A model generated the notes under the pieces. That model saw nothing but the letters and a program-made list of their open reading frames with translations, had not been told where the DNA came from and did not search any database. Made by a program: the position numbers and the translations under genes. A stretch of 64,000 nucleotides of DNA from Pogona vitticeps (lineage: Eukaryota; Chordata; Lepidosauria; Squamata; Agamidae), in assembly GCF_051106095.1 (NCBI RefSeq), contig NC_135786.1, forward strand, positions 25,075,001 through 25,139,000. The letters run 5' to 3'. This document shows positions 23,304-34,745 of the stretch, one piece after another (the first letter of the stretch is position 1; each line of letters opens with the position of its first letter).

Positions 23304-25340
23304 TGACTTTAAGCATAATACACTTCAAACTGGCTGCATTATTATTCAGAAAAAGCAGCTGTAGGCTGTTTTGATCTTGAATGGAACCATGATTTGTTGA
23401 TGGTTACAGAGTTAACGCCCCTACTCCCACCACTGCTATTTAGCCCAGCTTGAAGATATTCAAAAGCAGAGCGAATAACTGCTGTGGCAAAAGTAGGTTT
23501 CAATGGAACAACAACAGGCAAGGAGGAAAGTTGATGTCATGATACAGATCCATGGTGGAGGGTGAACATGGTAGCCTTTTGTAAAGAAAGGATTGCACCC
23601 AGTTTAAGAGTGGTTTTGAATCCTATTCTTAAAGGCATATCTAGTTTGAATCAAAGTGTCAGCATGAATAGGACAGAGCTGGGAAAAGTAACACGCTAAC
23701 TAGGGGTAATTCTGTGAACTCTGTAATTCAAAAACAACTTTCCCAAGCTTTAGATAGAAGACTTTAGAGAGCTCAGAAGGAGCTAATTACCACCCTCGAT
23801 CACTTTGGAGTGTGGAAATTTCTTCCAGTCCAGAAAACGCTCTAGCCTGCATCACTCACCAACTTCATGGCTTCCCGAACAGCTCCTATCTTTGTATCAG
23901 AAACTCTGCAGCCATCCTTAAGATCTTCTAAATGATGGCAAAAACAGGACTGTATAAATATTTTTCTTTTTTTATTTATACTAGGCATAGCATAGATAGA
24001 AAAATATATTTCACATTCTTCACTAGAGATTCTCTACTGGCCCCTCCCAAATTCACATCACCTTCAAATTTCTTGTCTTCAGTACATCCTCTCTCACCAT
24101 TAATACTTCAAAATATATTTATCTTGGCTACAGGCTATTAAATATCCACCCAGAGATACTGAAATGTATGAAAATCAAGTGCTGTAATTCATGTAACAAA
24201 GGATTATGGGTTGCACCCTAAATCTAACAAGTCCAGATCACTGGTAGCAATTCTAAGGTTAGACATAGTACATACATTGTAGTGAACATTTCTCCACTGG
24301 ATGGCTTCATTTAGTCCAGAAAGCTGGAATGGATGAATCAATAGATAAACATACTTCAATCAGGCGGATCTCATACAACAAGGAACACAGGCAAAGGCTT
24401 CCAAATCAGAGAATGCTGTTTTGACAACTTTCTGGGGTCACTGTCCAAAAAGTAACTTTTCCCAGGCTCTTGTTTCCAGACAAATCTGAATCCCACCATC
24501 TTTTCCCCCCTATCCATGAAGAAATGCTTTACAGCTCAGAAGAAGCTGTCATCTGTTAGAAACAGGGTCCACCCAGCATTACACAGGAACTACAAATAAC
24601 AGCAATCCTTAGCTTTTAAGCCAAACACCTTTTACAAATTACTCAACATACTTTGCATTCTCAGCCTCTTTAACAGGCACTTTAGTTGCTCAGATTGATT
24701 GTGACTGGAGCCGGAGCAAATTATGTTTCTCAATTTCCCACTGATTTTGAATTCAGTCTGAGTTGCTATCCATGCCCTGATACAAGATGTTCTCTTGACC
24801 TTACATAGTTTCCAGGCGACATTGTTGCTTTCATAACTAGACTAGACCAAACGTTTATTTTTCTCAGCTGAATCATACAAACCCATAACACAGATCCCTT
24901 ACCCATACAGCTTGCAGCTGCATCTTTACTGACTTTGTTGGCCCCAAATACTGAGAAAATACGCCATTTCTTGGGTTCATATATCTGTATTATCTGGGAA
25001 TGAGAGCCCGCTGGTAACTTTGGGATAGAAAGCAAAGGAAGAACATCTCCAAAGGAAGCATGGAAGCATGTGCAGTAGGAAGATTGTGATCGCTTCTGGA
25101 AAGCTTCAATTTTGGAAAGTTCATGGAGAAAAGATGATAAGGAGCTTCCATGTGTCGAAGTACAGAGGAGGCCTAGTGTGCTATGAGAAAGGCTTGATAA
25201 CTATTAATCTATAATTGGACTCATCTTCATCGTATAACCCAAGTATAGGAGGAGAAAAATATTCCTGTGGACTGGAGACAATCTGTTTCCTGCAAGCATG
25301 TCCTTATTACTCCTATAGATGCCTATGAAACGCAACAACA
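23304..25340. other. Non-coding, nothing identified
   Basis: Open frames at 23932 (+) and 24766-25035 (-) carry no domain I recognise. The - frame has ordinary composition and could be a relic, but there is no supporting evidence. Confidence 0.4.
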
Positions 25341-25404
25341 TTCTCTGTCCAATATAGTGGAACACAGCCTAGAGTGGTCCTGAGTTGGCTAGATAGGTGG
25401 GATA

Positions 25405-25451
<47 letters not shown>

Positions 25452-25452
25452 A
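25341..25452 (+). mobile_element. L2-type LINE 3' end with AAAT tail
   Basis: CCTAGAGTGGTCCTGAGTTG...GCTAGATAGGTGGGATATAAAT followed by AAAT repeats, the same terminal pattern as at 4341. Confidence 0.6.
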
Positions 25453-25577
25453 TACATACATACATACATACATACATACATACACACATACACACATACA
25501 TACATACATACATACATACATACATACATACATACATACATACATACATACATACATACATACATACATACATACAT
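25453..25577. repeat. (CATA)n microsatellite
   Basis: About 31 CATA units with a few CACA variants grow out of the preceding AAAT tail. The MYVC-type frames on the - strand are artefacts. Confidence 0.95.
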
Positions 25578-26710
25578 AAATTTATAGGCTGTTTATGTCT
25601 ATGACCTCCCCCTATTTATACACAATTCAAGATGCAATCTGAGTAAACACATCAGTGTTTTGTGCATGTCCGCAAAATTTACAATGCTTCCACTAGATGG
25701 TGTACAATGCCAGGAGCCTGTCTAATCCACTGCTAGCAAGTCTGTGGAAGGCATGCCTTTGCACCTGAAATCAACTGATTGAATTACTCTGGCAGCTGTA
25801 CAAAGAGCTCTTGTCATGCGTCTGACTAATGTGAAATGAGTCACCACAAGAGCTGGAAGCTGTAGGGAGGGACCATTGCTGAGTAGCAGAGAGCACACAC
25901 CTTGCACGTAAAATGGTCCCAGTTTTAGCGCTTGGCAGGTCTAGTTGAAAGTGTCAGATTGGAGGTGATGGGAAAGAGCTGGAGGATTTTGGGAATTGTG
26001 ATCCAAACCCAATACCCCCACTGCCAGTGGGGCCGCTAGCCATAAAGGGATGATGGGAACTGTTATCCCACTGCGCAATCATTCCAAGCTCTGGAACAGA
26101 AAAATACCAGGCTAAATGGAGAAATAATCTGACATGCTACAAGACAACTTCTTAAGTGCCTGTAATCAAAACCCTTAAAAGCACAGGTGCAAAATCTATG
26201 GCTTGCTGTTAGACATCACTTCTGATCAGCACCTGGTAGCACTGTCAATGGTCATAAGTTATGATGTTTATAGTCTAACATCATCCTGAGGGCTGCAGGT
26301 TGCCTTCTTCTACTTTAAAATGACATTACAGAATGAAGGATGAGTATTATGCCAGCTAAAGAGAAGACAGTGGCAGGTAGGGTCAATACAGTTGCAAACC
26401 TTTGGGCTACTTCTTGTTCACCATTTATATCCATGTGTAACCCTAGCTATAGAGGTTACGGATGAGGTATCAGCCATATTCCTAGTCACACACAATGGCA
26501 TCTCATCATATCACCAGAGCAGCTTCTGTAGGTGGAGCTCCACTCATATATAAATATTAAACAAGGTAGGGGGCCTCAGTTCAGGCCAGTGGTAATTTGA
26601 GACCCATGCGTGTAAGCCCATTTCTGACACTCACCATTTGTATTAAGGTGCCGTTGGTATTTTTCTTTTACCTGCATTTCTCCAGCTGATGAACTGCATC
26701 TGTAAATACA
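25578..26710. other. Non-coding; weak old repeat at 25955-26065
   Basis: The stretch with GGAATTGTGATCC and GATGATGGGAACTGTTATCCC looks like another decayed MITE. No gene recognised. Confidence 0.4.
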
Positions 26711-26830
26711 TTCCAGGAACATAGGAACTGCCTTATATGGAGACAGGCTACCTAGTTCAATATTGCCTGAACACCTTGGCAGCACATGTCCAGTGTTTCA
26801 GACAGGTATCTTTCATGGATCATCTTGGAG
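26711..26830 (+). repeat. Interspersed repeat fragment
   Basis: AACATAGGAACTGCCTTATATGG...TAGTTCAATATTGCCTG follows a phrase repeated widely in reptile genomes; exact family unknown to me. Confidence 0.45.
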
Positions 26831-26863
26831 ATGTGAAGGGTTTAACATTTTTATTCTACCACC

Positions 26864-26885
26864 GTGTGTGTGTGTGTGTGTGTGT
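26864..26885. repeat. (TG)11 microsatellite
   Basis: Pure GT repeat. Confidence 0.95.
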
Positions 26886-27495
26886 CCTTCTACACTAGGA
26901 GAAATTAATCTCACTATGATTTGTAAGTACACCGACTCATAAAATATATTTCATCATAACAGCACGGCTGCTAAAATAAACAGCTGCTTTGCAACATATA
27001 ACTAGCTCATACAATACTTTCTCCATGTGTGATTATGGGCTTGTGCATGCTTGAAGAGAATTATGTGGAAAGAATTTGATGGTAGGAATGAATGTAAGAA
27101 TCTGATCTCAAACATCAAAGATGTTGTGGAAAGAACATGATAAAAACCATATAATCCTCTAAACACTTGTCATCTTTCTGATGGAAAACAACAGAGCATT
27201 TACACAATATTGGCTGAACTCCTGTTGCTTAGCATTGTGAGTCACAAGCAGAGCAGGCCCATTGAATTAGTGGGTATTTGGTGAGCCAACTCCTTTGCAG
27301 GTTCAGTTGATTCAATGGATGTACTCTGGTTGTGACTTTCAACACTATTTCAGCCATTGTTTCGTAACACTGTAGTGGACATCTAAAAGAAATGAGGTGT
27401 AGAAAGCATAACATGCCTACATTACAATCTCATTTGGAGGTGTTTGCTATGGTACTGTTAAAGCCAAGAAGGGCTTGGACCTGTATCCATAAGGC
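26886..27495. other. Non-coding, nothing identified
   Basis: AT-rich. A phrase CTCCTGTTGCTTAGCATTGTGAGTCACAAGCAGA at 27221-27254 recurs near 50771-50804 and marks an unnamed dispersed repeat. Confidence 0.5.
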
Positions 27496-27632
27496 ACAGG
27501 TGGGGAATGTATGACTCTCCAGATGTTTCTTTTGCTAGCAACCCCCATCAGCCCTCACCACTGCAGCCAATAGTGAGGGATGATGGGAGCTGTAGTCACA
27601 CAAATGCTAGAGGGCCACAAGTTGCTCACACT
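27496..27632. repeat. Decayed MITE-like repeat (hAT-type appearance)
   Basis: CACAGGTGGGGAATGTATGAC at one end and GGGCCACAAGTTGCTCACAC at the other are imperfect inverted ends around CATCAGCCCTCACC / GGGATGATGGGAGCTGTAGTC. Similar pieces occur at about 20740, 22678 and 59847. Confidence 0.45.
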
Positions 27633-27757
27633 TTTTGTAAATGAATAGTGGGGTCAGTGTGTGTTATAGTGGAGAAAGTTCTGGATTTAGACCAGCTCTG
27701 CATTTGATCCCTTGCTTATCCAAGTAGCTAATTATGAGGCTTACACCAGCCACCAGC

Positions 27758-27992
27758 TGGCTGGATAGCTCAGTGAGTAAGATATCTAACTATGTAGCAA
27801 GAGATTGGGAGGTGGATTCCCCACTGTGTCTCCCTGAACAGCCAGCCTGTGTGGCCTTGGGCAAGCTTCACAGTCCCAGGATGCCAACAGAAGAAGGGAT
27901 TAGTAAACCACTTTGGAGTAAGTACTCTCTACCTAGAAAATCCTGGAAAGGGTCACCATAAGTCAGAATTGATTTGACAGCACACTATTCTT
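27758..27992 (+). repeat. tRNA-derived SINE
   Basis: GGCTGGATAGCTCAGTGAGTAAG (A box) and GAGGTGGATTCCCCACTG (B box region) start a tRNA-like head. The tail CACCATAAGTCAGAATTGAT is shared with 39243 and 57582. Confidence 0.7.
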
Positions 27993-28012
27993 ATTATTCT
28001 TAGACCAACTAC

Positions 28013-28167
28013 TTTTGCTTTAGTTGTTTAGTTGTGCCTGACTTTTTGTGACCCCATGGGCCAGAGCACGCCAGGCCCTCCTGTCTTCCACTGCCTCCCG
28101 GAGTTGGGTCAAATTCATGGTGGTAGCTTTGGTGATACCGTCCAACCATCTCATCCTCTGTTATCCC
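28013..28167 (-). mobile_element. BovB LINE 3' terminal fragment
   Basis: The + strand reads GTGACCCCATGGGCCAGAGCACGCC-type sequence, the complement of BovB's last ~155 bp. Strongly 5'-truncated and non-coding. Confidence 0.85.
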
Positions 28168-29980
28168 TTAGCCTAACCTATTTCATAGGGTTTTTATGAA
28201 AATAAAATGAGAAGGGGAATTTCAAATCTCATCCATATCTCTTTGCAGAATGAACTGGACAAGGATGTAAGAAAACACGAATATGCCTAACCTTGCCAGT
28301 GAAAATCAGCAGGGGAGGTCAATCTTCTTCTCCTATGAGCCTACCAAGCACCCTCTTACCTGCATGAAAGGTTCCTGAAACATTGTGAGCCACCTTTGTT
28401 CCTCTCACTGAGAGAAAGAGAGCCTACAAAAGGTAAATTAATAAAATGTTGCATGCAAGTTCTCTTACTTGCTCAATATACCTTTGCTGAAATATTCCTT
28501 TTTTCCGGTTGCAGGACAATGTGATCTGCACTGTATTAGGTTTATCTGAGTTGGTTATTTGGCTTAATCATGTGGTGGTCAATTTGCCTGAGGTTGATGT
28601 GTGGGTCTTTTTCTACCCAAAGATGTATGGGAATAGAATAAACCAATTCACATGCCACTTGTGGATTTTCTTTAGATTACCTATTTTTTGATACCAGGAA
28701 TGGAGAACGTGCAGCTTTCCATATGTGATTGGATCACATCACCTTTCACAATTTGGTTATGTTGGAGAGGGCTAACAGGAGCTGCCGTCAAAGAATATGT
28801 TCCCCTCTCCTACTTTAAATTATTTTAATGCAGTAATACACACTGGAAATGTTTCTGCCTAGGATGTTACAGAAAAGGCAGGCAGGCAGGCAGTTCAGCT
28901 CCGTAAAAAATCTAATTCAATGCCACCGGGGGTGGAAGCCAGGTAGCTTTTTATGTAGAGATAGCTTATGAAGATCTGCTCATAGAGGCATCCAAAAGCT
29001 CTGTGTTAACAGGGCATCTGGAAAAGCATCCATCATTGTGACAATGCTAAAGAGGTCTGGCCCTTCACAAAACATTCACAATACAACCCTACTATAAATA
29101 ATTTAGAAGAAATAAGGTTTGCCAAGGGGGGGGGAGCAGATGGAGCTGTGCTCTTTTTCCCCTTCAGAATATGTTTAACAATTCAAGTTCTCCATAAAGC
29201 CCTGTGGGATCCCAGCGATCAGTCTCTTTCTTCTGTGACCATGCTTAGAAGAGAAAACATTCACGGAACAAGAACAATCTGTTTAAATGTTTTGTGGAGG
29301 AACTGGAAGTCTCTTTTGGATTGTGCTGCTTGAAACTTAATGCTATTAGACAGAGCTTATCAAAGGATATTTAACTGATGGCAAGGATTATGAATTCATT
29401 CTTTGTCCGGATTTCCGATGACTGCATAGTGTACTAAAGCATGTCCAACGAGGAAATACAAATTGCGACTTGAGATAGGCACAAGAAAGCACGTCTCAGA
29501 ATGAATGATGAGCAGATGGATACATTGATATTAAAATAATTATCCCTGAAGGCTTGGGTTATGAATTCTTTCTTGTCTTTGGCTGACTTGCTATTTAAGG
29601 TTGGATTTCTGTGCTGGCAATATTGAAATGAATCTTCTCTTTTAAACTCTGTCCTTGTTCCTGGCTGTCTGAGAACAAACCACTACAGGGAACCCAGTGC
29701 ATGTACATTGCCCATCGTGCATTTCCTGCCTGTCCACATTGCAGGCAGCAAAGAATAGGTATGATGCAGACAGACCATATGGCAGGACTGGTGTACCCTA
29801 AGCCTCTATTAAAGCTTATATCTCAAAGGCACCCATTTGCCTGTTTGCTGCCCAAATGTTTCCTGTTTCAATTATGAATAAGATCCATTCCTGGAGCCTC
29901 ATTCTTGGGATCTTTAAACAAAGCAGAGAAGAATATCTATAGAATATATTTATTTTAAAGACCCTTCAATATGGTATAGT
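28168..29980. other. Non-coding, mostly unique
   Basis: A GGCA run lies near 28878. The interval 29340-29740 is repeat-free and of even composition. No exon recognised. Confidence 0.45.
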
Positions 29981-29991
29981 AGATTCATGGT

Positions 29992-30600
29992 AGAGACAGA
30001 TTTTACTTTCTTGGGCTCCATGACCACTGCAGATGGAGACAGCAGCCACAAAAGTAAAAGACGCCTGCTTCTTGGGAGGAAAGCAATGACAAATCTTGAC
30101 AGCATCTTAAAAAGCAGAGTCATCACCTTGCCAACAAAAGTCTGAATAGTCAAGGCTATGGTTTTTCCTGTAGTGATGTATGGAAGTGAGAGCTGGGCCA
30201 TAAAGAAGGCTGACCGCCGAAGAATTGATGCCTTTGAATTGTGGTGCTGGAGGAGACTCTTGAGAGTCCCCTGGACTGCAAGGAGAACAAACCTATCAAT
30301 TCTAAAGGAAATCAAACCTGAGTGCTCACTGGAAGGACAGATCCTGAAGCTGAGGCTCCAGTACTTTGGCCATCTCATGAGAAGAGAAGACTCATTGGAA
30401 AAGACCTTGATGCTGGGAAAGTGTGAAGGCAAGAGGAGAAGGGGACAACAGAGGATGAGATGGTTGGACAGTGTCATCAAAGCAACCAACATGAAATTGA
30501 CACAACTCCAGGAGGCAGTGGAAGATAGGAGGGCCTGGCGTGCTCTGGTCCATGGGTCACAGAGAGTTGCACACTACTAAACGACTAAACAATAATGAGG
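29992..30600 (+). mobile_element. BovB LINE, 5'-truncated (~610 bp)
   Basis: An open 140-codon stretch (30158-30580) reads YGSESWAIKKADRRRIDAFE, WCWRRLLRVPWTARRTNLS and RWLDSVIKATNMKLTQL, the BovB RT C-terminus, and ends in ACTAAACGACTAAACAATAA. The 11-bp duplication AGATTCATGGT flanks it (29981-29991, 30601-30611). It begins within a few bases of where the 16244 copy begins. Confidence 0.93.
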
Positions 30601-30611
30601 AGATTCATGGT

Positions 30612-31344
30612 TCACAGAACTGAAGACCCTGTATTAAGTAGCAAGGAGAAGGACATCATCTGCCACCACCTTCAAAGTTCCCTACGCCCTCTTAGCTTCG
30701 CTGAAATCTTCACAGTGGCTGAAAGGAAAACAAAATAAATTTTCTTAGGAACTGTAAACTGGAAGGCAAGCTATCCCGGTTGTAATGCAAAGTATTTGAG
30801 TATGAATTGGTCTTGCACAGGCAATTCACAGCTTACAAAAGACCTCCTCATTTGCTGGCATGGACTGATCAATCTGCCAGCATTTTTGAAAAGTCATCTA
30901 GCTATGAAGACTGTCATGATGAGCACCTGAAATTGACCACTGCACCACTGTCCTTTGATAAAGAAAATCTGTTATGTGAATACAGTAATTTCATTTCATC
31001 AGTTGGAAGCAATAATGGTCATGTGTACTTTTGATAGAGAGAGTACCAGAATGCATTTCTGACATTAAATCAACGTTAACTGTAGATATCCCAGTCCTTT
31101 CAAAATATTTGAAATGGTTATACAGTATGTATTCATTTACCATAGAATGCACCCAGCTTTACTCAGGTTAAAAATGAGTTTTACCTTCACCCTGTGCCTT
31201 CTCTCTCCAGAAAGATTTTATTTTCACCTTGTTTCCTCTCTCACACTTACATCCTGTCCACTCTTCTATCTCAATCTCCTTTCTGATTCAGCCTTTCTCT
31301 CTTCTAATTGCATAGACAAACCTTGAGATCGTTGCCAACTCTAC
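30612..31344. other. Non-coding, nothing identified
   Basis: Unique-looking AT-rich sequence. Confidence 0.45.
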
Positions 31345-31346
31345 TA

Positions 31347-31593
31347 TAGTAGGACCCCCTTTCTGCAGAACCAGTATCTGCTCACTTATCTGTTGCCTGA
31401 AAATACTAAAGAACAAACCCACCCACCCCCGAAATATGTATTTATTTGCATTTTCAGGGTATAGTTATCAGAACTAGCCGTGAGAGGGAGCCAGAAACCA
31501 TGCAATGTACTGTATCGTGTTTCATACTTCCACATTCTTTGGCATCTGCAGGGGGCTTAGAGCCAAAACCCCGTGGATACTGTGGCCCTACTA
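31347..31593. mobile_element. pogo/Tigger-like MITE, old
   Basis: The left end TAGTAGGACCCCCTTTCTGC and the right end GGATACTGTGGCCCTACTA are imperfect inverted repeats, with GCATCTGCAGGGGGCTTAGA typical of this group. TA target site is visible only on the left. Confidence 0.6.
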
Positions 31594-32441
31594 TTCTATG
31601 ATTTTAACTTTCCTCATCACTACCCACGATAATGGAGTCCCCAACTTATTGCACCTTGTTCTCCAACTATAGGCAACCATGTTTGCAAGTTATTCAAGTT
31701 GGCTGCTCATTATGCAAATCATGTGCAAGCTGTGAAAAGACTGACTATCCTACACACAGACACATGCACACACATCTCTTACCATCCACTCAAAAGTACA
31801 GTATTCCTGTCAAATTTGCTTTGTAGATAGGAAAAAGCAAGTTGGATTTTCTTGGATTCTTTGCATGTAACACAGGGATAGACAGGCGTGTGTTGTCTGA
31901 TCCTTTTCTTTATCATCTCTTTTACTCACATTGTTCATGAGCCTTTTAAAAAGTACAGAAGAGGCAAATTGACAGAGTTGTAACATGCCAGGTGGTGCTA
32001 ACAAGTAGAATTTCTAGATTGATGAAGTCACCAAGCAAAGAGACAGTGTTGATAGCAGAAAATTATATTAAATCAAGTTTGTTGCAGGATACATACATAC
32101 AGCTTTGTCCTTGTACAGTCCAATGGTCATTCACAGCAATATCAAGAGAGTTTAGGCATAAATCAGATTCAGAGTCCTTGTAAATCAGTCTAGCAGTCAG
32201 TCTTCTTCTCCAAGATTCTCTTCATGACACTACATCACCATCCCACAACCACCACCAGTGTGTGTGCTGGAGCTGCTGGCTTTATTCTTGGCTCAGCCAA
32301 TCCTAGGTTTTCTTTTACAGCTGATACAATTCTTGTATCACTCCAGCTGTATAAATTATTATCTTACAGACTTTCTTAACATGGATTCTTACAAATACTT
32401 ACAGTATTTTAATTCTTTACTACTGTTTCATACAAAACTGG
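31594..32441. other. Non-coding, nothing identified
   Basis: Unique-looking; CACACA run near 31754. No gene recognised. Confidence 0.45.
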
Positions 32442-32602
32442 ATTAACAGCGTTCCGTGTCTAAATCGCACTGGCCATGTGACCACAGAAGATTGTCTTTG
32501 GACAAACGCTGGCTCTATGGCTTGGAAATGGGGATGAGCACCGCCCCCTAGAGTCGAACACGACTGGACAAAAATTGTCAAGGGGAACCTTTACCTTTTA
32601 CT
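32442..32602 (+). repeat. Sauria-type SINE, 5'-truncated
   Basis: Starts inside the body (AACAGCGTTCCGTGTC), continues through CAAACGCTGGCTCTATGG and GCACCGCCCCCTAGAGTCG, and ends GGGGAACCTTTACCTTTT. Confidence 0.85.
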
Positions 32603-34552
32603 TCTATAATGCTAGTTCTGTATGTAAATGATGGCACTAAAGAAGAACAGCCATTGTAGAATTAAATGATGACTCCAGAGAATCATTTTTCTCAGTTCCA
32701 CAAGAAGACCTGACTTATCCATCATGTGTGGTACAAGGGACATTTTGAAGCACAACTGCTTTTTTAAAAATTTCTGGGGCATGTAGGGGTTGAAGGCACC
32801 TCATTTTGAACCTCTGGGTGCCTCGTGCAGTTATGCATTGCTCGGTGCCCAGCCATACCATAATGTGATCCCCAATCAAAAGAAGGAAATAGACACAGAG
32901 ACCCCTTGTCAGAAGCCATCTGAGACAAAGTTCTTCCCCTAAGCTTTACTAATAGTTTTCTTTTTAAAACATAAGGGTATTTTTACATTTTAAGATGTAA
33001 ACCTCTGTGTTACACTGAGGTTTTGTTTTTAAAACAATGTTTTGATTTATTTCTCATTTAAGAACATTATAAAATGGCATGCTTTGCTTCCAGTATGGGG
33101 TAGCACAATCCAGTCTACCATTCTGTTGAAATATGTTGCTTACATATGGGATCGTGTACAGTACATGAAGTTAGTCAAATGCTTCAAAATATTATGTAAA
33201 ACCTACAAATATTATCATATAGGTGGTGTCAAAAGTACAATTTTACTGGTATATAATTGGGCTCCAAAACTCTGCATGTTTAATGTCCTTGTTAATGTTT
33301 AATGCATCTTTCTCTTACTTCAGAAATGTATGTGCATTTTCTGAGTTATATGGGAAAGTCAAGATTTCTCAAACTATTTATAGACACATGGTACCCACAA
33401 AGCTCTATTTCATACCACTTAGATAAATTTAATAAACATGTTCTGGCTTAATTTAAAGCAAGTGTATCAGTTTTCATCTCACAAGGATGGAAGGTATGCC
33501 AAAAATTTTCTTAGAGATCTGTTTAGCATTCCAGTCCAATGGAATGGACTTGCACGTCTGGCTGCACAAAATCTGAATGAGTTATCTTGGTTTCCTGGTT
33601 TCCATAGAAACACAAGACAACCTGCCATTTTCAAATGCAAGGAAATTTTACTCCTAACCTTATGTCAACTTTTTATCTTACACAACTGGCCACAGGAAGA
33701 GAGTTCAGCTGTTGAACACCACGGAAAAAGTCACAACTGACATAATGACTAAATTAAGCAAACAATGAAACTGTATTCCACACGTAGAACACATTTGGAG
33801 CATATGATATGATGAAAAAAGCTAAAATGAAGCAGTATTATAAAAAGCCCTTGATATTTTGACAACGAAATGATGCAGAGGGTTTTATAAATCCGTCTTC
33901 TGCCTCCTATTTTTATGTGAGGTTAAAGGGTTTCAATATCCTTTCCTAACTGCAGAAAGCAGAATACAGGTAATGGTGACATTACCTACAAGTCTTACTA
34001 TGCGCATTTACTTCACAGTACCAAGTAAATTACACCACCAAACACAACAGAAATTATTTTTGAAGAATGAGGAATTGTATTTCATGGTTAGTGTGTGACA
34101 TTTCCAGCTTGGTGTCCATGAGAAGTATTTTGTAGTGTTGGGTCAAAGCTAGACTGAGACCATTTCAGACCTGGAGGAAGGCTCAGTGCTTCAGTTATAG
34201 GCATGCCAGCCCTCTTACTCTGTCTGATCTTGATATTGCAGAATTTTCTACCTTTCCAGGTAGACTTTCAAAAAAAACATCATGAGGTGGAAGAGGCAAG
34301 AACATTCTATGCAAGAACAATCTTAACTAAGGGTTTCTCCACACTGTGAAATTTGGTGCAATCTGGCTGGTGCTTAAAAGGTCCTTATCCCCAGTACCCT
34401 CTATTTTGACTAAAGAACCCATCCGTAAAGGCAGAACAAAGAGCTATTTTGGGTTTCAATAAATTGTCCCCAAAAGATTGCATGTCCTAGCCCTCTGCCA
34501 GAAAGATATGGGCTAGCCCTTAAAGGGTAAGGATGGATCGTTTAAACAGAAA
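32603..34552. other. Non-coding, nothing identified
   Basis: AT-rich, repeat-poor. Several 60-100 codon frames have no homology I recognise. Confidence 0.45.
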
Positions 34553-34745
34553 AACATTAAGAACATAAAAAGAGCCCTACTGGATCTGGCCAAGGGCCCA
34601 TCTTGTCCAGCTTCCTGTGTCTCTCAGTGGCCCCACCAGATGCCTCTGGGAGCACATGAGACAACTAGATACCTGTCTCTTGATACCCCTCCCCTGCATC
34701 TGGCATTTGAGGTAAAGGGATGAGGTGTTTTTTCCAATGCCAAAC
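34553..34745 (+). repeat. Interspersed reptile repeat
   Basis: GAACATAAAAAGAGCCCTAC...GGCCAAGGGCCCATCTTGTC...CAGATGCCTCTGGGAGC matches a repeat phrase common in reptile genomes. Origin (SINE or LINE piece) undetermined. Confidence 0.5.

Noticed and set aside
24766-25035. 89-codon frame on the - strand with ordinary composition
   Set aside because: No recognisable domain, no exon signals and no neighbouring exons.
25313-25577. Three overlapping MYVCMYVC frames
   Set aside because: Artefact of the CATA repeat.
29950-30492. 180-codon open frame on the - strand
   Set aside because: Antisense shadow of the BovB piece.
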